Source of the DNA: Paenibacillus sp. JJ-223
Lineage (GTDB): Bacteria > Bacillota > Bacilli > Paenibacillales > Paenibacillaceae
DNA length: 64,000 nt
Reading direction: 5' to 3'
Assembly (NCBI RefSeq): GCF_927798175.1
Contig: NZ_CAKMMP010000020.1
Coordinates: 1 to 64,000, forward strand
Shown in pieces: positions 17,825 to 27,318 of this stretch. Numbering within the stretch: the first letter of the stretch is position 1; each line of letters opens with the position of its first letter. A program made the position numbers and the translations under genes. The notes under the pieces were generated by a model. It saw nothing but the letters and a program-made list of their open reading frames with translations, ran no database searches and was not told the origin of the DNA.

Positions 17825-18212
17825 ACCTATCCTCCTTATTCATATTCATTCAGAAAAGACTCAATCAATCCTAAACATATTATTAGGACGTAAATGATAA
17901 CTGAGAAATGTTTATTGTTTCTTAGAATATTTATTTTCCTTAATAATTAATTGCGCTGTAAGCCCAATCTATATTGAAAAGTGTTGCATAACTAATTAGG
18001 GAGTATCATCCGGACTCACTACGGTTATATACTTTAGATACGTTGTAGCTATCTGCTTTGATATTCATATAATTTGTCGTCATATGCTGAGAAACTAAGA
18101 ATAAAAACTACAATGTATCTTTATACCAATATAAAACAATTTAAAATCGTAATAACCATAGCTAAAGAGATTAAACATAAATCTGGAATATCTGCACCGT
18201 TTATATCCCGTG
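17825..18212. other. 388-bp AT-rich gap inside the glycan locus
   Basis: Stop-rich in all frames, with no gene. I see no strong terminator after the upstream membrane-protein gene and no near-consensus promoter for the fdtA-like gene; only a weak TTGTTT/TACATT pair on the minus strand. A short inverted repeat TCCTAA/TTAGGA lies near 17868-17887. The gap may divide the locus into two transcription units. Confidence 0.5.
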
Positions 18213-20441
18213 TTATTGTTCTTTAAAGCTAATTTGGTCTTCAGATGTTGTATTGTAATAAAGAACGTAGTTGTTGGTTTTGAAAAATTGAGAAATATCC
18301 TCGCTGGTAGGTGAATAATTATCGCTCCACCCTGTTGAAGAGTTACTGATCGAAATCACAAAATGTTCCGGAACCTCCCAATGTCTAAAGGAATACTTGT
18401 TTGGGCCAGAAAATTCGTCTTCAAAAGTCAAAAAGGCACCGTCTGGACCTTTAAGAGACAGAGAAAGTTGATCTTGTGGTAAATTCGTTAAATCACTAGT
18501 CTGAACAATTCTGTATCCTTCCTTGCTCTGAACTAGTTCCCAGTTTTCTTCGCCAGTGATCTTAACTTCTGTCCCATAAGGTATTTTGGAAGTGAATTCT
18601 TCTTTTTTCTTGTTCCATTCTTGTTCATTAACGGTTCCCTTAAGTTTATCTGAATAGTCTCTAAGGTCATAAAAGGCTAACATTTTATTGTCACTTTCGA
18701 TAGGGGTTATCTGTAATATGTTCAATATTTCTGATTCCAACTTTTTATCGTAATCACTTGAATAACCGGTTCTATCTATATAGATTCCTGTATAACCTGT
18801 ATGGACCAAAATATTTAGTGCTTCCTTAACAGGCTGCTGAACCAATTCTTTCATCCAACGATCAGCGTAGCTATTCTTCATGCTACCGAAACTCCACTTC
18901 AAGTCAGATGAGTGTATATAACCTTTAAGGAGATCATAATTGCCCATATTATTGAGGCTTTCACCTTCCGGGAAGGAGACATATGGTATTTGGAAAATCA
19001 TCGATTCTTTAGGCATAATATCACTGATACGTTCAACAAACGCTGCGTCATTATTATAACCACTCGCAATTACCTCTTTTGATTGTAAGGGGTGTGTCGA
19101 TTGATCATAGATACCTACCAATGATATTAATAGAGAAACAGCCACTATCCAGGCAATTCTCGATTTCTTTAGCTTCTTTTTAGTCCAGATATCCATATTC
19201 AATGCTAATGCGAGTAAAGAGAAGAAAGCAATATATATACTTAATCGATTATAACTTCGAATTTGAGCAGACACCAAAGCAGCAAATAGAACACCGAATC
19301 CACCAATCGTTCCAAGTAAAATCGCACTGATATTCATGATAGATAGCGAACGATTTATTTTTTCGAGTTCATTATTGCTTCTCTTTTTAAAAAGCAATAT
19401 GAACAAAAGAAATATAAAACCTACAGACCCAATAAGACCTAAGCTTGCCGTATCATTTTCATTGACCAAAGGAGCTTTAGAATTATACTCGTCTTTCTTC
19501 TCTTTTATCCATTCAACGTTGTGGTTAGTCGTAGGTAGTAACAATTGCACTACTTTAAGACCATATACTTCTGCCGCCTCGAAATTTCTAGCAGAACTAA
19601 TCGAACCATCTTGTGAATGACTCAATTTATATACTATGCTTGGAGAGACATTACAAAGCAAAGTTCCGGCTATTAAAAATATTAACAACATAGATTTAAG
19701 TAAGTTGATCGATTTTTTCTCTGTAAATACTTGTATCAGCCCTATAATCAATAGAAAAAAACAAGAGAAAAAGGCATAATAAGCACCCGTAGAACCAATT
19801 AATATACATATGACCAGAGCTGCTATGAATTTCAGATTCAAATTGAGATGATAGTTAAATCTTTTCTGTGTGTGCTCTCCTTTTACGAACAAAAAATCAG
19901 GATGTTTAACAATCCAAATCATAACCATAATAATTAGTGGGACGGCATAATATCCCAATAAAAACAAATGTCCTACCCTAATAATATGGTATGGCAGAAA
20001 CGTATAAAGCAAACTAAAACTCATTGAAAAAAAATAATTTACATTCAATTGTCTAAAGACTGCAAATGAAGCCAACATACATAAAGGAAAGGTTAAAAAA
20101 TAATACATGTTCATGACCCAAATGTAGTCGGAGTTAAATAAAGACAATACCTTCATTACTAAATATTGAAAATTATCTCCTCCTAATGGGTAATCATACA
20201 TTTCCAGGCCAAAAGGTGCACCGACCGAGGGATTTGTATTATACCATCCATTTTCGATCATACCTTTAATAAAAAGACTAGTTGATAGACCATCACCACT
20301 ATAAATATATGGTAAGCTCATGTCGAAATCATTTATTTGCAACACATAATACATCGAAATAATGGTAATTACCAAACAACTCACATACTCCAGAGGAAAA
20401 CGTAGACTCTTCCGCATCAAAAGACTATAAAACCGTTCCAC
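18213..20441 (-). CDS. Large membrane protein, GT-C-type glycosyltransferase-like
   Basis: 742 residues. About 10-12 membrane helices fill residues 15-440; an acidic first loop (DFDMSLPYIYSGDG, about 38-51) fits the GT-C pattern of enzymes that use lipid-linked sugars outside the membrane. Residues about 450-742 are a soluble, probably external domain I do not recognise. It starts with GTG at 20441, directly after the manC stop; the AGGAGG site is inside manC, so the two are coupled. With the GtrB-like and GtrA genes it could be the final transferase of a three-part modification system. YfhO-like membrane proteins are an alternative. Confidence 0.6.
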   Translation of the reverse strand: MERFYSLLMRKSLRFPLEYVSCLVITIISMYYVLQINDFDMSLPYIYSGDGLSTSLFIKGMIENGWYNTNPSVGAPFGLEMYDYPLGGDNFQYLVMKVLSLFNSDYIWVMNMYYFLTFPLCMLASFAVFRQLNVNYFFSMSFSLLYTFLPYHIIRVGHLFLLGYYAVPLIIMVMIWIVKHPDFLFVKGEHTQKRFNYHLNLNLKFIAALVICILIGSTGAYYAFFSCFFLLIIGLIQVFTEKKSINLLKSMLLIFLIAGTLLCNVSPSIVYKLSHSQDGSISSARNFEAAEVYGLKVVQLLLPTTNHNVEWIKEKKDEYNSKAPLVNENDTASLGLIGSVGFIFLLFILLFKKRSNNELEKINRSLSIMNISAILLGTIGGFGVLFAALVSAQIRSYNRLSIYIAFFSLLALALNMDIWTKKKLKKSRIAWIVAVSLLISLVGIYDQSTHPLQSKEVIASGYNNDAAFVERISDIMPKESMIFQIPYVSFPEGESLNNMGNYDLLKGYIHSSDLKWSFGSMKNSYADRWMKELVQQPVKEALNILVHTGYTGIYIDRTGYSSDYDKKLESEILNILQITPIESDNKMLAFYDLRDYSDKLKGTVNEQEWNKKKEEFTSKIPYGTEVKITGEENWELVQSKEGYRIVQTSDLTNLPQDQLSLSLKGPDGAFLTFEDEFSGPNKYSFRHWEVPEHFVISISNSSTGWSDNYSPTSEDISQFFKTNNYVLYYNTTSEDQISFKEQ

Positions 20442-21800
20442 TTAATTGCTCCTCCTGATCACATCATCTTCTTCAACATATTCTCCTACCTGCACCTCAA
20501 CAATGTGAAGATCAATTCTTCCCGGATTATGGACAGAATGCTCGTCACCCATGCGAATGAAAGTAGATTCATTCATTCGAAGAAGAGACTGTTTTCCGTT
20601 CACCGTAATCATTGCCGTCCCACTTACAACAATCCAATGTTCATTGCGGTGGAAGTGCTTCTGATAACTTAGACTCTGTCCTGGTTTCACCACAACTTTT
20701 CTAATCTTATAATTGGGTGAAATGTCTAGCTCAGTATGATTTCCCCACGGTCTGTAGGCAGTAACATGATTATCGCAAAGATTAGACTTTCTCTGCTTCA
20801 GTTCATGAACGATTTCTTTTACTTTTTGAGAAGATCCTTGCCTGGAGATCAGTAATGCATCAGGCGTATCTACAATCATAAGGCCTTCGACATCGATTGT
20901 AGCGATCATTCTGTCATTTGACAGGACAAGATTTCGTGAAGAATTGACACTAATATAATTGTTAGCCAAAGAATTGCCCGCCTCATCTTTGGGCAACTGC
21001 TCATACAAAGCTTCGAAGCTGCCAAGATCTGACCATCCAATATCGGAAGAGACGACTTTTACGTTTGTGCTGTATTCCATAACCGCATAATCGACGCTGT
21101 TAGCAGGAATGGCCTCCATCTCTTCCTTGGATATACGAATGGTGTCATAATGCACTCTCGCATTGTTGAAAGCAGAGAGTGTCCTATCATAGATTTCTTT
21201 AGCTGCCGACTCCAACTCCTTGAGGAATACCCCGGCTTTGAACAGAAACATTCCACTATTCCAATAAAAGTTTCCCGATTTCAAATACCTTTCAGCAGTT
21301 AATAAGTCCGGTTTTTCTTTAAACGAAATCACATTGTGGCCGTCAGCCTCTATGTACCCGTATCCTGTTTCAGGATAATTCGGGTGGACCCCGAAGGTTA
21401 CCATGTATCCTTCGAGGGCCAGTTCCTTAGCTGTTTCTATGCAACGAGTATATTCATGCTGATTTTGAACAACATGATCAGACGGCGTAACCAACACCAA
21501 CTCATCATCTCCCACAGCCAAACAAGCCAAAGCTATAGCCGGCGCGGTATTCCGGCCGACTGGCTCCAGGATAAATTTATCAGCTTTCATCTCCAACTCA
21601 TTAAGGTGATCCAATGCCAGGAAATACTGTTCCTCATTAGATACAATAAATTTTTTATCACAAAGGAGGGCATTTCTCTCCACGGTCAGTTGAAATAAAG
21701 AGCGATCTCCGATCATCTTGTTAAATTGTTTAGGATACAAAGTTCGAGATAGCGGCCATAACCGGGTACCATTCCCCCCGCATAATACAACATTTATCAT
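20442..21800 (-). CDS. manC: Mannose-1-phosphate guanylyltransferase / mannose-6-phosphate isomerase (ManC type)
   Basis: 452 residues. It makes GDP-mannose. The N-terminal nucleotidyltransferase has LCGGNGTRLWPLSR (6-19) and YPKQF; ILEPVGRNTAPAIAL near 78; and FKEKP near 150. A C-terminal cupin domain (about 335-445; WGNHTEL, KPGQSLSYQKHFHRNEHW) marks the two-domain type that often also isomerises mannose-6-phosphate. AGGAGA is 11 nt before ATG. No GDP-mannose-converting gene is seen in the window, so mannose itself may be in the glycan. Confidence 0.93.
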   Translation of the reverse strand: MINVVLCGGNGTRLWPLSRTLYPKQFNKMIGDRSLFQLTVERNALLCDKKFIVSNEEQYFLALDHLNELEMKADKFILEPVGRNTAPAIALACLAVGDDELVLVTPSDHVVQNQHEYTRCIETAKELALEGYMVTFGVHPNYPETGYGYIEADGHNVISFKEKPDLLTAERYLKSGNFYWNSGMFLFKAGVFLKELESAAKEIYDRTLSAFNNARVHYDTIRISKEEMEAIPANSVDYAVMEYSTNVKVVSSDIGWSDLGSFEALYEQLPKDEAGNSLANNYISVNSSRNLVLSNDRMIATIDVEGLMIVDTPDALLISRQGSSQKVKEIVHELKQRKSNLCDNHVTAYRPWGNHTELDISPNYKIRKVVVKPGQSLSYQKHFHRNEHWIVVSGTAMITVNGKQSLLRMNESTFIRMGDEHSVHNPGRIDLHIVEVQVGEYVEEDDVIRRSN

Positions 21801-21814
21801 AATACTTGTATCTC

Positions 21815-24800
21815 CTAGTCTTTAAAATCGAGAGCAAGGATGCTTCTAGCAGCTTCTCGGGTAAAGTATTTTTCGATATATTGGACAGATTCCTCGAAAT
21901 AGGAATTCCATACGGTCTCATCTTGATATAATTGAATGACAGAATCAGCAAACTGATGCGCATCTTCTGCTATTGTCATAACCATCTCAGCCTCTTCCAA
22001 CCCTTCAGAACCGATCGATGTAGTAACAATAGGGACTTGGTAATATAGCGCTTCGACTACTTTCCCTTTAACGCCCGCCCCATAACGTAGAGGCACAATA
22101 ACCAGTCTAGAACGATTATAATATCTCTCCAGTTCTTCGTCGGATACAAACCCCGTGACGATCACATCGTCTGCGGATTTTGCTTTTAAATCATCAGGGG
22201 GATTCGAACCCACAATATAAAGCTTCACATTTGGAATCTGTTTCTTGATCCTACCAAAGATCTCATCCAAAAACCATACGATTCCGTCATAGTTGGGAGT
22301 ATGGTTAAATCCGCCAACGAATAATATATCTTTCCTCGCATCAAATCCCTCAACATGACTAGCGTTAGCATATGGTTGGTCATAAGGAAACAATGGGATA
22401 TTTCTTACCGGTTTATCCGGAAATTCATTTTGAAGCAAGGATTGTTCATATGAACCTACAACATGAATAACATCTGCATCGTTAAACAGCGAGAACTCCG
22501 TTTTCTTCCACTCTTCCGAAGATTTGATAAGATGTGTATTTCCCGTTAATTCAAAATTCCTCATTTCTCTAAGGAAGTGAAGATCATGACCGAAGTAGAT
22601 AATTTTTGCCGAGGTAAACTTCTTAAATGTTTCCATGTACTTTATAGAGATATGTGGACGATTAAGATAAACGTAATCAATATAAGAACCATTGTGTTTA
22701 ATCCATTTGTTTATATTTTTCGCATAATAGTCTCCATATAGGACCTCTATTCCAAGTTCTTGTAGATTTGAGGTATAAGGCTCATGTCTGAAGAAGTTAT
22801 CACCAATAAAAATTACATGGAAACCCATTGAAACAAATAACTTCAAATAGAAATAAGTGGCCCGGCCACCTGCATCTTTGTCATAGTGAGGAACATAATG
22901 ATCCACGACGACAATAGTTTTTCTGTTTCTGCTTCGATCTCTGGCCCAGAAAACGTGTTCTGCATTAGGAAAATGATCTTTCTGTAATGTCACACTCCAC
23001 TTTTGCAAAAACTTCTCTTTATTTTTGACCTGATAGCTTTTAATTCCACTATTTGTATCTGTTCCGTGTGAAATACCTTCAAAATGCACGATAACGGATT
23101 TTGGTTGCAATAAAACCTTATAGCCTAAACGTCTAACCTCAAATGCTAGATCTGTATCCTCAAAATAAGCTGGTACATACCTTTCATCGAATCCCCCGAG
23201 TTCCTGCCAGATCGTGTGTCTAATCAAAATAGCAGCACCGGAAATATAGTCTGCTTCTTTCACATAGTTGTATTCCGGCTTCTCCGGATCATCCAAACGA
23301 CCATAATTCCAACCGCTTGCATCATTCCAAATGATTCCACCAGCTTCCTGTTGCCTTCCATCAGGATAGACCAGTTTAGATCCCGTCATTCCGATTTTAG
23401 AATCGGACTCCATCAATTCTACTAGAGAACTTAACCAGTTTGGTTGTACATTTGTATCATTATTAAGGAAAAACAGATATTCTCCTTTTGCGTAAGTTGC
23501 CGCATTATTGCAATTGAGCAGGAACCCTCGGTTAACGCCATCTCTTACTACAGTAACGTTAGAAACATATTCTCCTATGTTTACAGTGTCATCATTGGAC
23601 ATATCATCCGCAATGATAATTTCATAGGGTACATTTGACGTGTTTCCAAGAATGGAAGCCAAACATGAATACGTGTACTTCCATTGATTGTATACAGGAA
23701 TAATAATGGATACCTTTGGCTTCTCCTCTATTGGAAAACTTAGATGTTCAAAATTGATCGTATCAGGCTCAGCAACTTGAAGAACAGGAAGAGGCTTATC
23801 ATCATATTTCGCTATATAGTTGTCAATTCTACCGTTTACTCGAGTAGTTTCTTCCGATTTCAAATAGTATTTAAGTTTGCGTAAATTGGACTTGTTCAAA
23901 GCCGTTAACATAATTTTAGGCTTTTGAACCGTCATTTTGGCGAGCTTCAATAACATGCGGCGTTTACTATCCATAGGAATCAATCTGTCACGCAAACGAT
24001 AATAACGGTTCAAAAATCTCCAACCACCAGAGTTGTAAATATTTTGAAGAATCCGCTCTTCCTGAAGCAATAATTCAATGTGGCCCTTCTGATTTTCGAT
24101 CTGAACTAATTGTTCACTCAACTGGTGTGAAAGATATCCGAGTTCTTTTTTTGCTGTTTGAAGTTCCATCTCAGTTCTCTGCTTTACATTTTCAAGATCT
24201 GCAAGTTCTTTTTGAGCAGCCCTCTGTTCGTTTTTATAGTGTTCCAATTGAAGATTCAAGTCTTCTTTCACGCTCTCCAGTTGCGTGAACTTTTTCCTAA
24301 GAGAATCAAGTTGAGCAAACTTTTCTCTTAAAAAATCGATCTCCTTATTTTGTAAGGCGATATGCTGATTACGTTCCTCCACTTCATCCTGAAGAGTCAT
24401 AACCCTTTCAACAAAATTTTGGTATTTTTGTGATTGTACAGTAATAGAATGTGTTGGTTTTGCATTCCGGGAATCATTAGAACAGAACGCAATCATATAC
24501 TTCTCAAAGGCTTCGCCTTTCTGCTGTTCTTGTACAAAAAATTCAGTCTCTCTTTCGCTTGAAGGATTATCGATCAGGGATACCACTTCAAAACGCTGAG
24601 AGACTATATTTACATAAGCGAAGTGTTCTTTTAATAGTTCAAAAAATTCTTCCCTATATAGTTCTTTAACATGAAAAGCATTACTATATCCTCTTTGGTC
24701 AGAATAATATTTCTTGTTAGGTGTCGAAATAATGAGAGTCCCATTTTCTTTCAACAATCTTTGAACTTCTTTCAAAAAAGCCAGTTGCATCTTCTCATCT

Positions 24801-25126
24801 ACGTGTTCCAATGTTTCGAATGAAACGACAATATCAAATGATTGATCGGGAAACGGCATATGTTCTATGCTCGTTACGAAATAATCCAGGTTTTCTTTCA
24901 CATACTTTTTTCTTGCATGACCGATGGTTTGCGGGTCAATATCTATCCCTGTTACCTTAGACGCAGAGTTAGACAATAAAAATGAACCATAACCTTCGCC
25001 ACATGCGGCATCCAGGACTACCTTATTCTCTACTAAACGATTGAGCATGTTGTACCTTTGGGTATGCTCAATCTGTAATTCCTCATCAGTCTCGTGAGGT
25101 ATAAAGCGCTCCCCCGTAAAATCCAA
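21815..25126 (-). CDS. WsaE-like trimodular protein: methyltransferase, coiled coil, and two glycosyltransferases
   Basis: 1103 residues. Residues 1-215 form a class I SAM methyltransferase (LDAACGEGYGS at 38-48; SFETLEHVD at 102-110). Residues about 232-362 are heptad-rich coiled coil. Residues 470-720 are a GT2 domain (VSIIIPVYNQW at 472; FLNNDTNV at 553-560; YFEDTDLAFEV at 654-664). Residues about 735-1103 are a GT-B/GT4-like domain with FVGGFNHTPNYDG and PLRYGAGVKGKVVEA. The same order is known from WsaE of Geobacillus stearothermophilus, which extends a rhamnan and O-methylates its end; a methyl-cap, length-setting role is inferred. It lies directly after Wzt, whose C-terminal domain may read the cap. 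Confidence 0.85.
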   Translation of the reverse strand: MDFTGERFIPHETDEELQIEHTQRYNMLNRLVENKVVLDAACGEGYGSFLLSNSASKVTGIDIDPQTIGHARKKYVKENLDYFVTSIEHMPFPDQSFDIVVSFETLEHVDEKMQLAFLKEVQRLLKENGTLIISTPNKKYYSDQRGYSNAFHVKELYREEFFELLKEHFAYVNIVSQRFEVVSLIDNPSSERETEFFVQEQQKGEAFEKYMIAFCSNDSRNAKPTHSITVQSQKYQNFVERVMTLQDEVEERNQHIALQNKEIDFLREKFAQLDSLRKKFTQLESVKEDLNLQLEHYKNEQRAAQKELADLENVKQRTEMELQTAKKELGYLSHQLSEQLVQIENQKGHIELLLQEERILQNIYNSGGWRFLNRYYRLRDRLIPMDSKRRMLLKLAKMTVQKPKIMLTALNKSNLRKLKYYLKSEETTRVNGRIDNYIAKYDDKPLPVLQVAEPDTINFEHLSFPIEEKPKVSIIIPVYNQWKYTYSCLASILGNTSNVPYEIIIADDMSNDDTVNIGEYVSNVTVVRDGVNRGFLLNCNNAATYAKGEYLFFLNNDTNVQPNWLSSLVELMESDSKIGMTGSKLVYPDGRQQEAGGIIWNDASGWNYGRLDDPEKPEYNYVKEADYISGAAILIRHTIWQELGGFDERYVPAYFEDTDLAFEVRRLGYKVLLQPKSVIVHFEGISHGTDTNSGIKSYQVKNKEKFLQKWSVTLQKDHFPNAEHVFWARDRSRNRKTIVVVDHYVPHYDKDAGGRATYFYLKLFVSMGFHVIFIGDNFFRHEPYTSNLQELGIEVLYGDYYAKNINKWIKHNGSYIDYVYLNRPHISIKYMETFKKFTSAKIIYFGHDLHFLREMRNFELTGNTHLIKSSEEWKKTEFSLFNDADVIHVVGSYEQSLLQNEFPDKPVRNIPLFPYDQPYANASHVEGFDARKDILFVGGFNHTPNYDGIVWFLDEIFGRIKKQIPNVKLYIVGSNPPDDLKAKSADDVIVTGFVSDEELERYYNRSRLVIVPLRYGAGVKGKVVEALYYQVPIVTTSIGSEGLEEAEMVMTIAEDAHQFADSVIQLYQDETVWNSYFEESVQYIEKYFTREAARSILALDFKD

Positions 25127-25141
25127 ATTTACCCCTACTTT

Positions 25142-26425
25142 CTATACGATCGCTGAAAAAGAAACGTCTTTTAAACATAAAATGCCACTAACAGATTCAT
25201 ATCCAAGAGGCAGCACCTCTACAACAAGGGCATCATGAACCCAGCTATGCTGCTTATGTTCTTGTTGTGTACCGGAAGCAATGGCAGGTGATATTGTATA
25301 AGCTCCATGATTAAGGCTAGGAAATTGAAAAGAAAAGCTAAAAACGTATCCTTCACCAGGTTGGAGTGATTGGAGTTCGCTTCCAAGAATGTAACTATTG
25401 GTTTGAAAGATAACATTTCCGAGTCGATCCTTCATTGAAAAACCAACGATTGGATTATCAATGGCCTCCATAACATTCAGTCGGATCAAAACTTCTACTT
25501 CTTGTTCGGCCTCCACGAGTGTGACTTTATCTTGGCCGCCAGATTCATACATTGAAATCCCAGTAATAACTGCTTTTTCATCACCCATCATATCCAAACC
25601 ATCCTGCAGTGGATCTACCAAATGAGCCTTTGAAGACCCAGCAAGTTGTTTTCCCGCTTGCGGCAGCTCACTGAGGCCCAACTTTCCAAAATTGGCTCCA
25701 ATCATAAAGGCTTGATATTTTTTGGATATTTCCTTTGGTTGACCTTCCTCAATAAGCTTACCCTCGTTGATCCATACGACTCGATCACAATACTTATTAA
25801 TCACTGACATATCGTGAGTTACAAATAAAATGGTCTTTGTTTGCTTCAACTCGTCAATTTTCCTGTAACATTTCTGTTGGAAACGTAGATCGCCTACACT
25901 AAGCGCTTCGTCAACAATTAATATATCCGGGTCTACGTTTATAGCCACTGCAAACGCTAGTCTTACAAACATACCACTGGAGTAAGTCTTAACTGGTTGG
26001 TGTATGAATTCACCAATATCAGCAAACTCCAGAATCTCGTCAAGCTTTGCCTGCATCTCATCCCTAGAAAAGCCCATTATTGTTCCGTTCAGAAAGACAT
26101 TTTCCAATCCTGTAAGCTCAGGGTTAAAGCCAGCTCCCAGCTCCAGCAATGCCGAAATACTGCCTTCCACATGAAGAGAACCAGATGTAGGAGTAAGGAC
26201 GCCTGTAATCATTTTTAGCAGCGTAGATTTTCCCGATCCATTCTTACCGATAATACCGAGGCATTCTCCCCTTTGAACCTGAAAATCAAGATGATCTAAT
26301 GCAGTAAATTTTTTATGATATTTTTTGTTTGCAAAATGCAGCGCCTCTTTCAATCGATCCACTGGTTTATCATATAACTTATATTGTTTGGTCAATCCCT
26401 TAGCCTCAATTACATTAGTGTTCAT
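25142..26425 (-). CDS. wzt: Polysaccharide ABC exporter ATPase, Wzt type with C-terminal glycan-binding domain
   Basis: 427 residues. ATPase: Walker A GKNGSGKST (60-68), signature YSSGM, Walker B ILIVDEALSVGD. Residues about 250-427 are an extra C-terminal domain, as in Wzt proteins that recognise the modified end of the chain before export. ATG at 26425 is preferred over an upstream start because GGGTGGA is 6 nt before it. It follows wzm by 13 bp. It energises export of the finished lipid-linked glycan. Confidence 0.92.
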   Translation of the reverse strand: MNTNVIEAKGLTKQYKLYDKPVDRLKEALHFANKKYHKKFTALDHLDFQVQRGECLGIIGKNGSGKSTLLKMITGVLTPTSGSLHVEGSISALLELGAGFNPELTGLENVFLNGTIMGFSRDEMQAKLDEILEFADIGEFIHQPVKTYSSGMFVRLAFAVAINVDPDILIVDEALSVGDLRFQQKCYRKIDELKQTKTILFVTHDMSVINKYCDRVVWINEGKLIEEGQPKEISKKYQAFMIGANFGKLGLSELPQAGKQLAGSSKAHLVDPLQDGLDMMGDEKAVITGISMYESGGQDKVTLVEAEQEVEVLIRLNVMEAIDNPIVGFSMKDRLGNVIFQTNSYILGSELQSLQPGEGYVFSFSFQFPSLNHGAYTISPAIASGTQQEHKQHSWVHDALVVEVLPLGYESVSGILCLKDVSFSAIV

Positions 26426-26438
26426 TAATATTCCACCC

Positions 26439-27221
26439 TTAGAGTACATCTGCAAAATGCGGTTTAAGTTTACGATATAGAAAATACCCCACTACGAGAG
26501 TCACCAGAGTAAACGACCAAAAATAAATCGTAAGTTTCATATCTTGCCAAAACCATTGCCGATAAATAAAAATTCTACGGTAACCATCTGTTATATAGTA
26601 CATAGGATTGGCTTTAAAGAAAAAAACGTATTTATCAGGAATCATTTTTAAGGGGTACATGATTGGGGTTAACCAAAAACCAAATTGAACCAGCAAAGAT
26701 ACAATTTGTGCAGTATCCTTAAAAAAAAGCACTACTGAGCTTGTAATCCAAGATAACCCTACAACAAGCAAAACGGTAGCAATCAGGTAATAGAATATTT
26801 GTATATAGTACACGGTAATTTCATATTTATATATTGCAAACATGACTATCAGGAATACAAGAAAAAACAAGTGTACAAACAACGAAGAACATATCCGAAT
26901 AATCGGCAGGATTTCTAATTTAAAAACAACTTTTTTGACCAAAAAGTTGTTATCAGTCACGGATGTGGTTGCTGTCTGAAATGCTTCCGCAAAAAAATTC
27001 CATGGAATCATTGCACATATCAACCATAATATAAAAGGTGCATCATCCACAGGGGTTGATCTAAAGCCCACTTGAAAAACAAACCAAAACAAAAGGATGG
27101 TAACTAATGGCTGAACAAATGCCCATACTGCGCCGAAATAAGATCCCAAATATCTTTTTTTGAAATCACTTTTTGCAAGATCAACAATTAGTCTCTTCAT
27201 TTTTAGAAATTCTAAATACAT
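26439..27221 (-). CDS. wzm: Polysaccharide ABC exporter permease, Wzm type
   Basis: 260 residues with six membrane helices, ABC-2 family. SDFKKRYLGSYFGAVWAFVQP near residue 18 is the usual amphipathic N-terminus of polyol/polysaccharide exporters, and FGFWLTPIMYP near 180 is conserved. GAGGA precedes ATG. It is the first gene of the leftward locus and pairs with wzt. Confidence 0.93.
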   Translation of the reverse strand: MYLEFLKMKRLIVDLAKSDFKKRYLGSYFGAVWAFVQPLVTILLFWFVFQVGFRSTPVDDAPFILWLICAMIPWNFFAEAFQTATTSVTDNNFLVKKVVFKLEILPIIRICSSLFVHLFFLVFLIVMFAIYKYEITVYYIQIFYYLIATVLLVVGLSWITSSVVLFFKDTAQIVSLLVQFGFWLTPIMYPLKMIPDKYVFFFKANPMYYITDGYRRIFIYRQWFWQDMKLTIYFWSFTLVTLVVGYFLYRKLKPHFADVL

Positions 27222-27263
27222 ATGATACTTCCTCGCTTACTTTTAATTAATCGAGTGGATAGG

Positions 27264-27292
27264 ATAATAGCCCTGTGTTAAAATAATGTCGT
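27264..27292 (-). promoter_or_regulatory. Candidate promoter of the leftward glycan locus (wzm)
   Basis: Minus strand ACGACA (27292-27287), 17 bp, TATTAT (27269-27264), about 45 bp before wzm. It overlaps the rightward promoter of the ligase gene. Confidence 0.5.
27276..27284 (+). promoter_or_regulatory. Extended -10 promoter of the O-antigen ligase-like gene
   Basis: TGTTAAAAT: the TG extension followed by TAAAAT, about 35 bp before the start codon at 27319. No good -35 is visible. Confidence 0.5.
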
Positions 27293-27318
27293 ATCTACAA
27301 GCAAAGGAGACTCAAACC

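Noticed and set aside
27286..27318. ATG start 11 codons upstream for the ligase-like gene
   Set aside because: No ribosome site and it overlaps the -10 region; TTG at 27319 has AAAGGAG at the right distance.
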